A stretch of 42,397 bases of DNA from an uncultured Saprospiraceae bacterium (GTDB lineage: Bacteria > Bacteroidota > Bacteroidia > Chitinophagales > Saprospiraceae): NCBI GenBank assembly GCA_937995755.1, contig CALKJD010000104.1, positions 1-42,397 of the forward strand. The letters run 5' to 3'. Below the pieces are notes generated by a model that saw only the letters and a list, made by a program, of their open reading frames with translations, had not been told where the DNA came from and made no database searches. How positions within the stretch are numbered: the first letter of the stretch is position 1; the number at the start of each line of letters is the position of its first letter. A program made the translations under genes and the position numbers. Positions 16,836-25,780 of the stretch are shown here, in pieces.

Positions 16836-19826
16836 GTGAAAAACTATAGCAATCAATTCAATCAATCAAACCTAAAGAGACTCTCGTTTTTATGTTTGGC
16901 AATGCTCTTTAGCGTCATCACAATAAGCGCCCAAGTCAGCGGTACTATCATAGATGATACTGGTGAACCACTGATAGGTGTCAACATTTCCCTCAAAAAC
17001 AAAATAACAACAGGTACTATTTCTGATATCGATGGTAGATATTCTATCTCAGCTGAACCTGGAGACACATTATCTTACTCATATATAGGATTCGAAACAA
17101 TAGATAGAATCGTCAATGATAATACCACTATAGATGTCACTATGGGAGAATCTAGCCAATTACTAAATGAAGTCGTTGTAGTTGGATATGGTACTCTAAC
17201 CAAAAAAGATCTTACTGGATCAGTAACTAAAGTCGGTACTAAAGATTTTAATAAGGGATCTATAACTACCCCAGAAGCATTATTGAATGGTAAAGTAGCA
17301 GGACTACAAATTACCTCTGGTGGAGAACCTGGATCTGGATCTTCTATCAAACTGAGAGGGCAAACATCAATTACAGCTGGGTCTACCCCACTATTTGTTG
17401 TAGATGGTGTCCCTCTAGAAGATGGTGGTGTTTCTGGTAGTCGTAATCCATTATCATTTATCAATGCAGCGGACATAGAAAGCATGACTGTACTCAAAGA
17501 TGCCTCCGCAGCAGCAATCTACGGATCTAGAGGTGCCAGTGGGGTGATCATCATTACTACCAAAGGTGGAAAAGCAGGAAAAACTAAAATCTCTTATAAT
17601 GGTAATGTAAGTACTTTACTTTTTTCTGGAGACTCAGGATTTTTAAGTCCTAATAATTTTAGAAATGCAATCATCGCCAAAGAACCGCAAGAATTTGAAT
17701 TCCTTGGTGATCAAAATACAGATTGGGTAGATGAAATCACTCAAGCTCCTATCAATACGGAACATACTTTATCTGTTTCTGGAGGAACCGAAAAATTGAC
17801 ATACAATGTTTCTGCAGGATTTTTGAATACCAACGGACTTATCAAATCGAGTCAACATCAAAAGAAAAGTATTGCAGGTAATATCAGCACTAACTTTTTT
17901 GAAAATAGTCTAAGGGTAAAAGTCAATACTAGAACTTCTTTTTTTGATGAAACATATTCACCGAATACTTATGGAGCAGCCTTAGCTTTTGACCCTACTA
18001 GACCAGTATTAGATCCTGATTCAGAATATGGCGGTTATTACCAATGGGAAAACAATAGTCTAGCGACCAATAACCCAGTATCGACTATAAATCTTAATAG
18101 TAATACTGGTGAAGCTTTGAGAACCTTAAATTCATTAGAATTATCATACGACCTACCTTGGTTAGATGGTTTATCTATTACATCAAGAGGAAGTATAGAT
18201 TATCAATCAGGAACAAGCCTATCATTTGCAGAACCAACGCTATGGGACACAAGATTACAGATGGGAAGCTTGTCAAATTCTGAAAGCACAAACGTTACTA
18301 ATCAGATAGAAACCTATGCGACATATACTAGAGACCTAGACAATATCAAGTCTAAGATTTCAGTGACTGCAGGTCATTCATATTTGTCTAAAAAGAATGA
18401 ATCTGATTGGGATTTCGGTAATAATCTAGTATTAGTCGATGGTGAATATCAATATACACAAGACATTCAGTCTGATTCTTCACTCTTTGAAAACAAACTA
18501 GCCTCATTTTTCGGAAGGTTAAACTATACATTTAATGAGAAGTATTTATTATCTGCATCATTAAGAAGAGATGGATCATCTAGATTTGCACCAAGTAATA
18601 GATGGGGAACCTTCTCATCATTCGCTTTTGGATGGAGAATATTACAAGAAGATTGGGCCGCAGGACTAGCCAATACTTTTGACAATTTAAAACTGAGAAT
18701 TGGATATGGTGTTACTGGAAATGAAAGATTTTCAGATTACAGATACAATACCTTCTACTTCTATAGTACATCAGATGCAGCGTATCAATTTGGCAACCAA
18801 TTTGTACCTACTTTAAGAGCTACAGGAGTGGACCCAGATATCAAATGGGAACAAACTAGTTCTACTAATATAGGTTTAGACTTTGGCCTGTTTAATAATA
18901 AGCTAAGTGGATCTATCGATGTATATAAGAAATTTACAGACGATTTATTATTTGATGCCGCACCAAGTGCATTTACTAACCTATCAGATCGTATATATAC
19001 TAACATCGGAGAAATGACTAATCAAGGAGTTGAGCTCTCTCTAAATACAGTTATTATAGATGGTGATACTTGGGACTGGGATATGGGTTTCAATATTACA
19101 TACAACAATAATGAAATCACAAAGCTTGACAATTCTAGTGATTCTATCTTCATCGCTTACGAGACTGGAGGTATTAGCGGAGATGTAGGTCAAAACATCC
19201 AAGTACTACAACAAGGAGAATCATTTAATGCATTCAGAACTTACGAACATATATTGGATGCCAATGGTAATCCAAGAAATGATAATACCGATTACAATGA
19301 TGACGGACTCCCAACTAATCTAGATATATATGTAGATCAAAATGGAGATGGAGTGATCAATGAAGAAGACCTTATCATCAACGGAAATCCAAATCCTAAA
19401 TTTATCATTGGATTGACGAATAATCTAAGATGGAAAAATTGGGATCTAGCAGCAACATTGAGAAGTAACTTAGGCATGAATGTATATAACAATGTCGCTT
19501 CTGCTTCAGGTTTTTACGACAGATTAGTAGATCCAGTACCTAATAATATCCATGAATCTGCTTTTACTAATGATTTTACAAACAGACAACTAAAATCAAG
19601 TGTATACATCACTGACGGATCATTTGTAAAACTTGATAATGTGACTTTAAGTTACTCACTCCAAAATGCGGGTGTATTTAGCTCACTTAGAGTATACACT
19701 ACTGTAAGTAACCTACTGACAATCTCAGGTTATGATGGTATCGATCCAGAAATATCTAATGGTATAGATAACAATCAATACCCTAGATCGAGAACGCTAC
19801 TTTTTGGTGTAAATGCCAATTTTTAG
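16836..19826 (+). CDS. SusC/RagA-family TonB-dependent outer-membrane transporter
   Basis: This 996-residue TonB-dependent glycan importer has a signal peptide to about residue 32 (AMLFSVITISAQ). A carboxypeptidase-regulatory-like domain follows (GTIIDDTGEPLIGVNIS, 36-52, to about 110), then the linker and plug (LNEVVVVGYGT, PLFVVDGVPL, DASAAAIYGSRGASG), then the 22-strand barrel ending in LLFGVNANF. The start is GTG: an in-frame TAA sits six codons upstream (16818-16820) and the first ATG is inside the signal peptide. The GTG overlaps a palindrome (ACGATATCGT, 16828-16837). SusD follows after 47 bases. Energy would come from TonB, which is not in this window. The substrate is likely an alpha-glucan oligosaccharide, inferred from the neighbouring SusE-like protein. 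Confidence 0.94.
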   Translation: MKNYSNQFNQSNLKRLSFLCLAMLFSVITISAQVSGTIIDDTGEPLIGVNISLKNKITTGTISDIDGRYSISAEPGDTLSYSYIGFETIDRIVNDNTTIDVTMGESSQLLNEVVVVGYGTLTKKDLTGSVTKVGTKDFNKGSITTPEALLNGKVAGLQITSGGEPGSGSSIKLRGQTSITAGSTPLFVVDGVPLEDGGVSGSRNPLSFINAADIESMTVLKDASAAAIYGSRGASGVIIITTKGGKAGKTKISYNGNVSTLLFSGDSGFLSPNNFRNAIIAKEPQEFEFLGDQNTDWVDEITQAPINTEHTLSVSGGTEKLTYNVSAGFLNTNGLIKSSQHQKKSIAGNISTNFFENSLRVKVNTRTSFFDETYSPNTYGAALAFDPTRPVLDPDSEYGGYYQWENNSLATNNPVSTINLNSNTGEALRTLNSLELSYDLPWLDGLSITSRGSIDYQSGTSLSFAEPTLWDTRLQMGSLSNSESTNVTNQIETYATYTRDLDNIKSKISVTAGHSYLSKKNESDWDFGNNLVLVDGEYQYTQDIQSDSSLFENKLASFFGRLNYTFNEKYLLSASLRRDGSSRFAPSNRWGTFSSFAFGWRILQEDWAAGLANTFDNLKLRIGYGVTGNERFSDYRYNTFYFYSTSDAAYQFGNQFVPTLRATGVDPDIKWEQTSSTNIGLDFGLFNNKLSGSIDVYKKFTDDLLFDAAPSAFTNLSDRIYTNIGEMTNQGVELSLNTVIIDGDTWDWDMGFNITYNNNEITKLDNSSDSIFIAYETGGISGDVGQNIQVLQQGESFNAFRTYEHILDANGNPRNDNTDYNDDGLPTNLDIYVDQNGDGVINEEDLIINGNPNPKFIIGLTNNLRWKNWDLAATLRSNLGMNVYNNVASASGFYDRLVDPVPNNIHESAFTNDFTNRQLKSSVYITDGSFVKLDNVTLSYSLQNAGVFSSLRVYTTVSNLLTISGYDGIDPEISNGIDNNQYPRSRTLLFGVNANF

Positions 19827-19873
19827 AAGTCAGTAATTGAATTAATATATTTCATACTTAGAAATAATATACA

Positions 19874-21442
19874 ATGAAAAAATTATCAATATTTATATTT
19901 ATACTTACTGCGATCTGCTTTACAAGATGTACAGATCTGGCAGTGACTCCAGAAGATGGACTATCAGATTTAGAGGCATTCAAAGATCCTGCAGCTTATA
20001 AATCATACCTAGCTAAAATCTATGCTGCATATAGTCTTACCGGACAAGATGGCCCTGCAGGAAATAGTGACATCAGCATTGTTAATGATGAAGGTTTCAC
20101 CTCATATATTAGAGCCTATTGGAAAGCTCAAGAAGTGACCACTGATGAAGCAGTTATAGGATGGACAGATGCTGGGATTAGAGACCTTCACGAACATTCT
20201 TGGTCTTCAGAAAACCAATTTGTAAGAGTACTTTATTACAGAATTGCATTGATCGTTTCTATAGCCAACGATTTCTTAGCACAATCTACAGATGAAAGGT
20301 TAGATGCTAACGGTATCGGCGACGCAGACAAAGCAGAAATTGCTGTTTTCAGAGCGGAAGCGAGATACTTAAGAGCATTGGCTTACTGGCATGCATTAGA
20401 TTTATTTCGTAATGTAGTCTTAGCCACTGCGGTAAGTTCAGGAGCACCTACACAAGCGAGTCCAACAGAACTATTCACATTTATCGAAAGTGAACTGAAT
20501 GCTATCGAAGGAACACTACCAGCGCCTAGAGCCAACGAATATGGACGTGTAGATCAAGCTGGAGTTTGGATGCTTAAATCAAAACTATACCTCAATGCAG
20601 AGTCAATGGTGGGACTAAACAAATACACAGAATGTATCACAGAACTCAACAAAGTAATTGACGGTGGTTATACATTGGATCCTGACTACCAAGCCTTATT
20701 TATGAAAGATAATGATCAATCGCCAGAGATCATATTTGCACTGAATGCTGATGGTAAAAACACACAAAGCTGGGGAAGCACAACATTTTTAGTACATGCT
20801 GCGATTGGTGGAACTATGGAACCTACTGATTACGGAGTTGGTGATGGCTGGGCTGGACTAAGAACTACTACTGCCCTACTAGATAAATTTCCAGATGTGA
20901 CTGGAGACATCGATGGCAGAGCGATATTTTATACTGACGGACAGACTACTGAAATCAATGACATCGGTGAATTCACAGAAGGGATCGCAGTTCCCAAATG
21001 GACTAACACCAATATGGATGGCGAATCAGGATCTGATCTTACACATACGGATACGGACTATGGTATGTTTAGATTGGGTGATGCGTATCTAATGTATGCG
21101 GAAGCAGTGCTTCGTAATGGTCAAGGTGGTGATCTAGGAACCGCAGTAGGATACATTAACGAACTAAGAACAAGAGCATATGGAAATACAGATGGAAATA
21201 TCTCTCAAGGCGATCTTGATCTTCCATTTATCCTGGACGAAAGAGCGAGAGAATTATACTTTGAAGGAACTCGTAGAATCGATCTTATAAGATTTGGACA
21301 GTACACTGGAGGTTCATACTTATGGCCTTGGAAAGGAAATGTAAAAGAAGGAAGGGCGACAGAAGCGTATAGAGATATATTCCCTATTCCTGCTTCTGAT
21401 CTATTAGCTAATTTCAATTTGAAACAAAATAGCGGATATTAG
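19874..21442 (+). CDS. SusD/RagB-family nutrient-binding outer-membrane lipoprotein
   Basis: This 522-residue surface lipoprotein would form the lid on the SusC channel. The lipidated cysteine is C19 (FTRC, a weak lipobox but the only candidate). Typical parts are the N-terminal TPR-like helices (FRAEARYLRALAYWHALDLF, about 159-178), and the C-terminal family signature LDERARELYFEGTRRIDLIR (about 455-474). It ends with PIPASDLLANFNLKQN, the usual SusD ending. It is cotranscribed with susC. No glycoside hydrolase follows, and transcription stops at 21473-21505, so the degrading enzymes must be elsewhere. Confidence 0.93.
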   Translation: MKKLSIFIFILTAICFTRCTDLAVTPEDGLSDLEAFKDPAAYKSYLAKIYAAYSLTGQDGPAGNSDISIVNDEGFTSYIRAYWKAQEVTTDEAVIGWTDAGIRDLHEHSWSSENQFVRVLYYRIALIVSIANDFLAQSTDERLDANGIGDADKAEIAVFRAEARYLRALAYWHALDLFRNVVLATAVSSGAPTQASPTELFTFIESELNAIEGTLPAPRANEYGRVDQAGVWMLKSKLYLNAESMVGLNKYTECITELNKVIDGGYTLDPDYQALFMKDNDQSPEIIFALNADGKNTQSWGSTTFLVHAAIGGTMEPTDYGVGDGWAGLRTTTALLDKFPDVTGDIDGRAIFYTDGQTTEINDIGEFTEGIAVPKWTNTNMDGESGSDLTHTDTDYGMFRLGDAYLMYAEAVLRNGQGGDLGTAVGYINELRTRAYGNTDGNISQGDLDLPFILDERARELYFEGTRRIDLIRFGQYTGGSYLWPWKGNVKEGRATEAYRDIFPIPASDLLANFNLKQNSGY

Positions 21443-21472
21443 ATTTCCACTTTTCTTTGAAAATAAATACAG

Positions 21473-21505
21473 AAGCTTCATCATTAATTTGATGAAGCTT
21501 TTTTT
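21473..21505 (+). terminator. Intrinsic terminator after susD
   Basis: A perfect 11-bp stem (AAGCTTCATCA / TGATGAAGCTT) has a 6-base loop (TTAATT) and ends in a T run to 21505. It closes the susCD transcript 30 bases after the stop codon. Confidence 0.92.
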
Positions 21506-21530
21506 ATTCTAAAATAAATGGACAAAATGT

Positions 21531-21548
21531 AGATACCGATCGGTATCT
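21531..21548. promoter_or_regulatory. TetR-family operator (perfect 18-bp palindrome)
   Basis: AGATACCGATCGGTATCT is identical to its reverse complement over all 18 bases. It ends five bases before a TAnnTTTG box (TATATTTG, 21553-21560) and 36 bases before the tetR start, covering the region where the -33 element would be. This is the expected arrangement for TetR autorepression. Confidence 0.85.
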
Positions 21549-21552
21549 TACT

Positions 21553-21560
21553 TATATTTG
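21553..21560 (+). promoter_or_regulatory. Bacteroidota -7 promoter box for the tetR-hydrolase unit
   Basis: TATATTTG matches TAnnTTTG and lies 24 bases before the ATG. No TTTG is seen 19-21 bases upstream, where the operator sits instead. Confidence 0.5.
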
Positions 21561-21584
21561 TAGTGAAATCATTGGATCACATAC

Positions 21585-22172
21585 ATGAGAGATGCGATAA
21601 AAACAAAATCATCAATTATAGAAGCCGCAAGTATCTTATTCAATACTAAAGGATATAAAGCAACCTCTCTAAGTGATATTACGAAGACCACTAAGCTGAC
21701 TAAAGGAGCTATCTACAGACACTTTCAAGACAAGTCTGAATTAGAAAAGGAAACTCTTACCTATATGTGTAATACACTTAGGATAGATCTTCGAGAGAGG
21801 ATTAAATGTCAGCCAGATACACAATCGAAACTTCATGCTGTATTAGTATATTTTAAGGAGTATTCTATCCACCCTCCTTTTGTTGGTGGATGTCCTCTCA
21901 TGAACGCAGCTATAGAATCAGATGATACAGACCCTAAGCTCAAGCAAGTCGCCAAAGAAATCATGTTAAGCTTGCATCAAACCATAGTGGCTCTATTAGA
22001 CAATGGTAAAAAACATGGGGACGTAAGATCTAGTTTTGACAGCAACGGATTCGCCTCCTTGATGATTGGTGCATTAGAAGGTGGCGTCATGATGATGAAA
22101 GTCAGTGATGATTCCAAGCATTTAAAATCTGTCATAGACTATATCGAAAAAGAGATTAACAATTTGAAATAA
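21585..22172 (+). CDS. TetR/AcrR-family transcriptional regulator
   Basis: This 195-residue repressor has its helix-turn-helix at about residues 27-47 (TSLSDITKTTKLTKGAIYRHF), the canonical TetR motif. The C-terminal ligand domain contains GGCPLMNAAIESDD (about 105-118), typical of the YxaF/LmrA-like branch. It likely controls itself and the alpha/beta hydrolase that starts 42 bases downstream, through the perfect palindrome at 21531-21548. The ligand is unknown. Confidence 0.92.
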   Translation: MRDAIKTKSSIIEAASILFNTKGYKATSLSDITKTTKLTKGAIYRHFQDKSELEKETLTYMCNTLRIDLRERIKCQPDTQSKLHAVLVYFKEYSIHPPFVGGCPLMNAAIESDDTDPKLKQVAKEIMLSLHQTIVALLDNGKKHGDVRSSFDSNGFASLMIGALEGGVMMMKVSDDSKHLKSVIDYIEKEINNLK

Positions 22173-22214
22173 TACCTGTTTCAGTTACCTATATCAATAC
22201 CATTAATACCTAAT

Positions 22215-23045
22215 ATGAAATTTGTACTTAATACAATCGGCTTATATCTACGCTTTATAAATTCCGTTTCATCTAAGATCGGAGGAAAACAAGCTTTCTA
22301 TGTTTTCTGTAGTCCATTCAGTGCTAAAGTCACGCCTAAGCATCAAGCATTTCTAGATACTGGTAGCCAAGAAGATATCAATGTTGACGGAGAACTGATC
22401 AAGTTGTATAAGTGGGGAGACGGTGACAAAAAAATTCTCTGTGTGCATGGCTGGAGAAGTAATACTTATCGATGGAGAGACTATATCAAATCATTAACCG
22501 CTAAAGGGTATACGGTATATTCTATCGATTTTCCAGCGCATGGTAACAGCGAAGGTCGCTTTTGGAATCTACTCAAGGGTGAAGCTGCCATAAAAGCTAC
22601 CATACAGCATATAGGCGTAGTAGATACTATTATATCTCACTCGGTAGGATGCTTTTGTACTTTATATTTCTGCGACCAAAATCCAAGTCTACAACCACGA
22701 AAGGTAGTTTCTCTAGCTTCTGCTGGAAAAGTGAGTGATTTCATAAATGAAGTTAAACGAATGCTACACTTGAATGATCGAGAAATAAATAATTTACTGC
22801 ATTACTTTACATCTTATACCGGCAAAGATCCTGAGTATTTTGACATAGAAAATTTCTTTTCAAATATCAATACTAAAGCCCTACTCATTCATGATGAAGA
22901 TGATCCAGATACGGATGTAAAATATTCACGCAGATTGCATGAATTGTATGATGATTCAGAATTGGTGATTACCAAAGGCTTGGGACATAAACTAAGAAGT
23001 AAAGATGTCCTTCAGCGCGTGGTAAAATATGTGATAGAGAACTAA
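22215..23045 (+). CDS. Alpha/beta hydrolase
   Basis: This 276-residue alpha/beta-hydrolase-fold enzyme is probably an esterase-type cytoplasmic protein, since no signal peptide is evident. The oxyanion motif is VHGW (residues 77-80). The nucleophile elbow is SHSVG, with serine 143; the first glycine of the usual GxSxG is replaced by serine. The acid is probably D230 (in DEDDPD) and the base H258 (GLGHK). FPAHGNSEG (106-114) is the typical loop after strand 4. It forms a unit with the TetR regulator, so its substrate or an inducer of the regulator may be the same compound. It ends 17 bases from a convergent gene. Confidence 0.85.
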   Translation: MKFVLNTIGLYLRFINSVSSKIGGKQAFYVFCSPFSAKVTPKHQAFLDTGSQEDINVDGELIKLYKWGDGDKKILCVHGWRSNTYRWRDYIKSLTAKGYTVYSIDFPAHGNSEGRFWNLLKGEAAIKATIQHIGVVDTIISHSVGCFCTLYFCDQNPSLQPRKVVSLASAGKVSDFINEVKRMLHLNDREINNLLHYFTSYTGKDPEYFDIENFFSNINTKALLIHDEDDPDTDVKYSRRLHELYDDSELVITKGLGHKLRSKDVLQRVVKYVIEN

Positions 23046-23062
23046 GCATTCTCTGATACCAA

Positions 23063-23696
23063 TTACTCCATTGTAATAGTGCCTTTTATTTCACCATTAA
23101 TCACTACAAATAATGCATTTATAATGGGTGCATTACCATAAGAATCATCTTTCCATGCATTCTGATGTAATGCTACAAATAGATTTAATGTTTCCTTATC
23201 AACCGATTTAGAAGTCACCATCATACATCTTCGTCTAGGAATCGAAACTAACAGTTCTGATGCATCCAGTAACTTATGTGCGAGCAACATATGCTTTTGA
23301 CTTAGTATTTTCTCTGCGGAAAAATCATTTCCAGATGCAGTCAAAACTTTGCCATTTAATTTCTCAGAAACAACAAATTCAGAATCAACCGCTTCTAGAT
23401 TAGCATAGGCCTTTTGCAATACTTTATTAGGATCCTTACCCTCCAAATCTTTAGGCATTAGGAAAACAAAATTAGTGGGTGTGTCATACCCAAATCCGAC
23501 CACCAATTGCGGTGCTTCTTGAGTTCCTATTAAGGTTTGCTTGAGCGCCCCTGCTTTTATTCCTACCCAATCCCCAGACTTAATGATAGGATATACTTTC
23601 GTGATTTCACCAGAAGAAATTTTTTCTAAATCCTCCTCCAATACTTTATCCGTTTTTTTTATTTCCTGATCCAAAAATTCGTTTCAAAAATGACAT
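23063..23696 (-). CDS. DUF1444 (YtpQ)-like protein with a frameshift at an A8 run near its start
   Basis: The main frame (203 residues from a TTG at 23674) resembles YtpQ/DUF1444: VYPIIKSGDW, a central AYANLEAVD helix, LLVSIPRRRCMMVTSK and a closing VVINGEIKG. Function is unknown. A better start exists upstream in another frame: ATG at 23696 encodes MSFLKRIFGSGNKK, the usual basic beginning of such proteins, and then hits a stop after 16 codons. The two frames meet at a run of eight A (minus strand; plus 23653-23660 is eight T). With seven A the reading would be continuous from ATG. This is either a homopolymer sequencing error, a real mutation, or slippage-dependent expression. Confidence 0.6.
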
Positions 23697-23781
23697 TTTC
23701 TCTCTATTTTGTTTTCAATATATCTCACAATATATAAAGCTATTACATACTATTACAACTACAGAAGTCGTAATATATAAT

Positions 23782-24639
23782 ATGAAATACCTTTCGATAG
23801 TAATAATTGTTATTTGTCTAAGCTGTAAGGCAGACTCGAATAATAACATAACACAAAATGCACTACAAAGGCAAGCTACCCCAGATACTATTATAGATAC
23901 CATCATCTATAACAACGTGCTTAGCATCTCTCCGCCCAAAAATTACTATATCCAAAAAGTAGCCAATAATAGTTATGCCGCATACTTGCAGTCCATTCCA
24001 TTGCAACCTAAAGGATCTAAAATACACTATTATGATGGTCGCGTCAAATCATACTTTTCCGAATATGCCGCTGTACTAGACTTAGACATAGGAAATAAAG
24101 ACCTACACCAATGTGCTGATGCAGTGATGAGACTTAGAGCTGACTATCTATGGCATACTCAGCAATACGACCAAATTCACTTCAACTTCACCAATGGCAT
24201 GCGTGTAGAGTATCAAAATTGGATGAAAGGCCAGAGAATAAAAGTCAAAGGAAACAACACCTCATGGTACCAAGCCAAACCTCCATCTAATACTCAAGCA
24301 GATTATTGGCAATATCTAGAACAGATCTGGATGTACGCTGGCACCTTATCACTATCCAAAGAACTCAAATCAAGAGATATAAAAAATATTGAAATAGGTG
24401 ATGTATTTATACAAGGTGGATCACCAGGACATGCTATCACTATCATGAATATGGCGATACATGATACTACTGGTGAGCAATTGGTATTACTAGCTCAAAG
24501 CTACATGCCTGCACAAGAAATACACATCCTTACCAATCCTAATGATAGCCATCTAAGTCCTTGGTACGCCATGAAAGATCTAAAGACATTACAGACTCCA
24601 GAATGGACATTTTCTGTCAACGACCTGATGCATTTCTAA
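23782..24639 (+). CDS. DUF4846-family lipoprotein
   Basis: The product is 285 residues with a lipoprotein signal ending at C15 (CLSC), so it is a membrane-anchored periplasmic or outer-membrane protein. The body matches DUF4846: CADAVMRLRADYLW (about 110-125), FNFTNGMRVEYQNWMKGQRI (about 134-153), then GDVFIQGGSPGHAITIMNMA and LLAQSYMPAQEIHIL. The GSPGHA segment recalls the histidine of NlpC-like folds, but no catalytic triad is evident. Its role is unknown. It is divergent from the DUF1444-like gene and followed by DUF2911 after 111 bases. Confidence 0.8.
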   Translation: MKYLSIVIIVICLSCKADSNNNITQNALQRQATPDTIIDTIIYNNVLSISPPKNYYIQKVANNSYAAYLQSIPLQPKGSKIHYYDGRVKSYFSEYAAVLDLDIGNKDLHQCADAVMRLRADYLWHTQQYDQIHFNFTNGMRVEYQNWMKGQRIKVKGNNTSWYQAKPPSNTQADYWQYLEQIWMYAGTLSLSKELKSRDIKNIEIGDVFIQGGSPGHAITIMNMAIHDTTGEQLVLLAQSYMPAQEIHILTNPNDSHLSPWYAMKDLKTLQTPEWTFSVNDLMHF

Positions 24640-24750
24640 TATTAATAGAAATTTAAGACTATCTGTCTTGGTTTAAGATTAGTTTATAGAAAGAGGTATC
24701 GCTACATTCACCATTATCATTAGCTTTATGCCAAGCAAAAGACTAACATT

Positions 24751-25665
24751 ATGAAATCTCTTTTCCTCGCAATAGCTACCCTACTATGCGTATCCGTCTC
24801 TGGGCAATATAAGATAGGTATCCTTCCACGTACAAGTCCTGACAAAGGAATATATGAACAGATCGGATATACTGGAGTAGAGATTACTTATGGAGCACCA
24901 AAAACCAACGGACGAACTATCTGGGGTAATATTGTACCGTACGATGAAGTCTGGAGAGCTGGAGCCAATGATGCTACCAGAATCGAATTTAGCGAAGATG
25001 TAGAAATAGAAGGAAACATCTTACCACGAGGCATCTATTCTCTATTCATCATTCCTCATGAGACCGAGGCATGGACAGTTATATTTAATGCTGAATATGA
25101 TCAATGGGGAGCATTTAACTACGACGAATATCAAGATGTGCTCCGTGTAGAAGTTAAACCTAAGAAAATCCCTTTACAAGAAAAACTCACCTATACGATC
25201 GATGGCGAAACGTACAACGATGGTGTCATAACTATGAGATGGTCTGATGTACAGATAGATGTGTTCATCAAAACTAAATATTTGGAATTGCTCCAAAGAG
25301 AAATAGAAATCAATGCGGCATCCAGCGATCAAGAAATCAGTAGTGTAATCTACTTACAAGGTGCAGAATATCTTTTGCTTCGAAATCAAAATTTAGATTT
25401 GGCGAGCGACTGGATCGATAAATCTCAAGAGCTATATAACCCTAATAGTGAATGGAACCCACAGTACTACCCTCGTGAATATATATTAGGGCATATGCAT
25501 TGGACCAAAGCCAAAATACTAGCTGCAAATAACAAATACGAAATGGCCATCGCCTACGCTAACAAAATGAAAAATATCAAAGGCGGTACAATCAATTACT
25601 ATGACGAAGAGAAAGAATTCGAGAACATAGACAGCCAAATAGCCTACTGGGAAGGAATGAAGTAA
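24751..25665 (+). CDS. DUF2911-family secreted protein
   Basis: This 304-residue protein has a signal peptide (MKSLFLAIATLLCVSVSGQ). The DUF2911 domain covers about residues 35-180, with the family motifs VEITYGAPKTNGRTIWGNIV, VWRAGANDATRIEFSEDV and ILPRGIYSLFIIP. A C-terminal helical part (about 200-300) reads like TPR-type repeats. DUF2911 proteins are common in Bacteroidota envelopes; no activity is known. There is no overlap or tight spacing with its neighbours (111 and 115 bases), so it may be a single-gene unit. Confidence 0.85.
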   Translation: MKSLFLAIATLLCVSVSGQYKIGILPRTSPDKGIYEQIGYTGVEITYGAPKTNGRTIWGNIVPYDEVWRAGANDATRIEFSEDVEIEGNILPRGIYSLFIIPHETEAWTVIFNAEYDQWGAFNYDEYQDVLRVEVKPKKIPLQEKLTYTIDGETYNDGVITMRWSDVQIDVFIKTKYLELLQREIEINAASSDQEISSVIYLQGAEYLLLRNQNLDLASDWIDKSQELYNPNSEWNPQYYPREYILGHMHWTKAKILAANNKYEMAIAYANKMKNIKGGTINYYDEEKEFENIDSQIAYWEGMK

Positions 25666-25780
25666 CTGGACTAATCGTTACAACCCCATAAGGTCAAACT
25701 CAATCAATCCTTTCATAGATGTAAACAATTCGAAACTTAATCTGTATTAAGTAGTCTAGAAAAGCAAATCGAAAATTGAC

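Noticed and set aside
17075..17497. 140-residue reverse frame
   Set aside because: It lies antisense within susC, which has full family motifs over the same bases.
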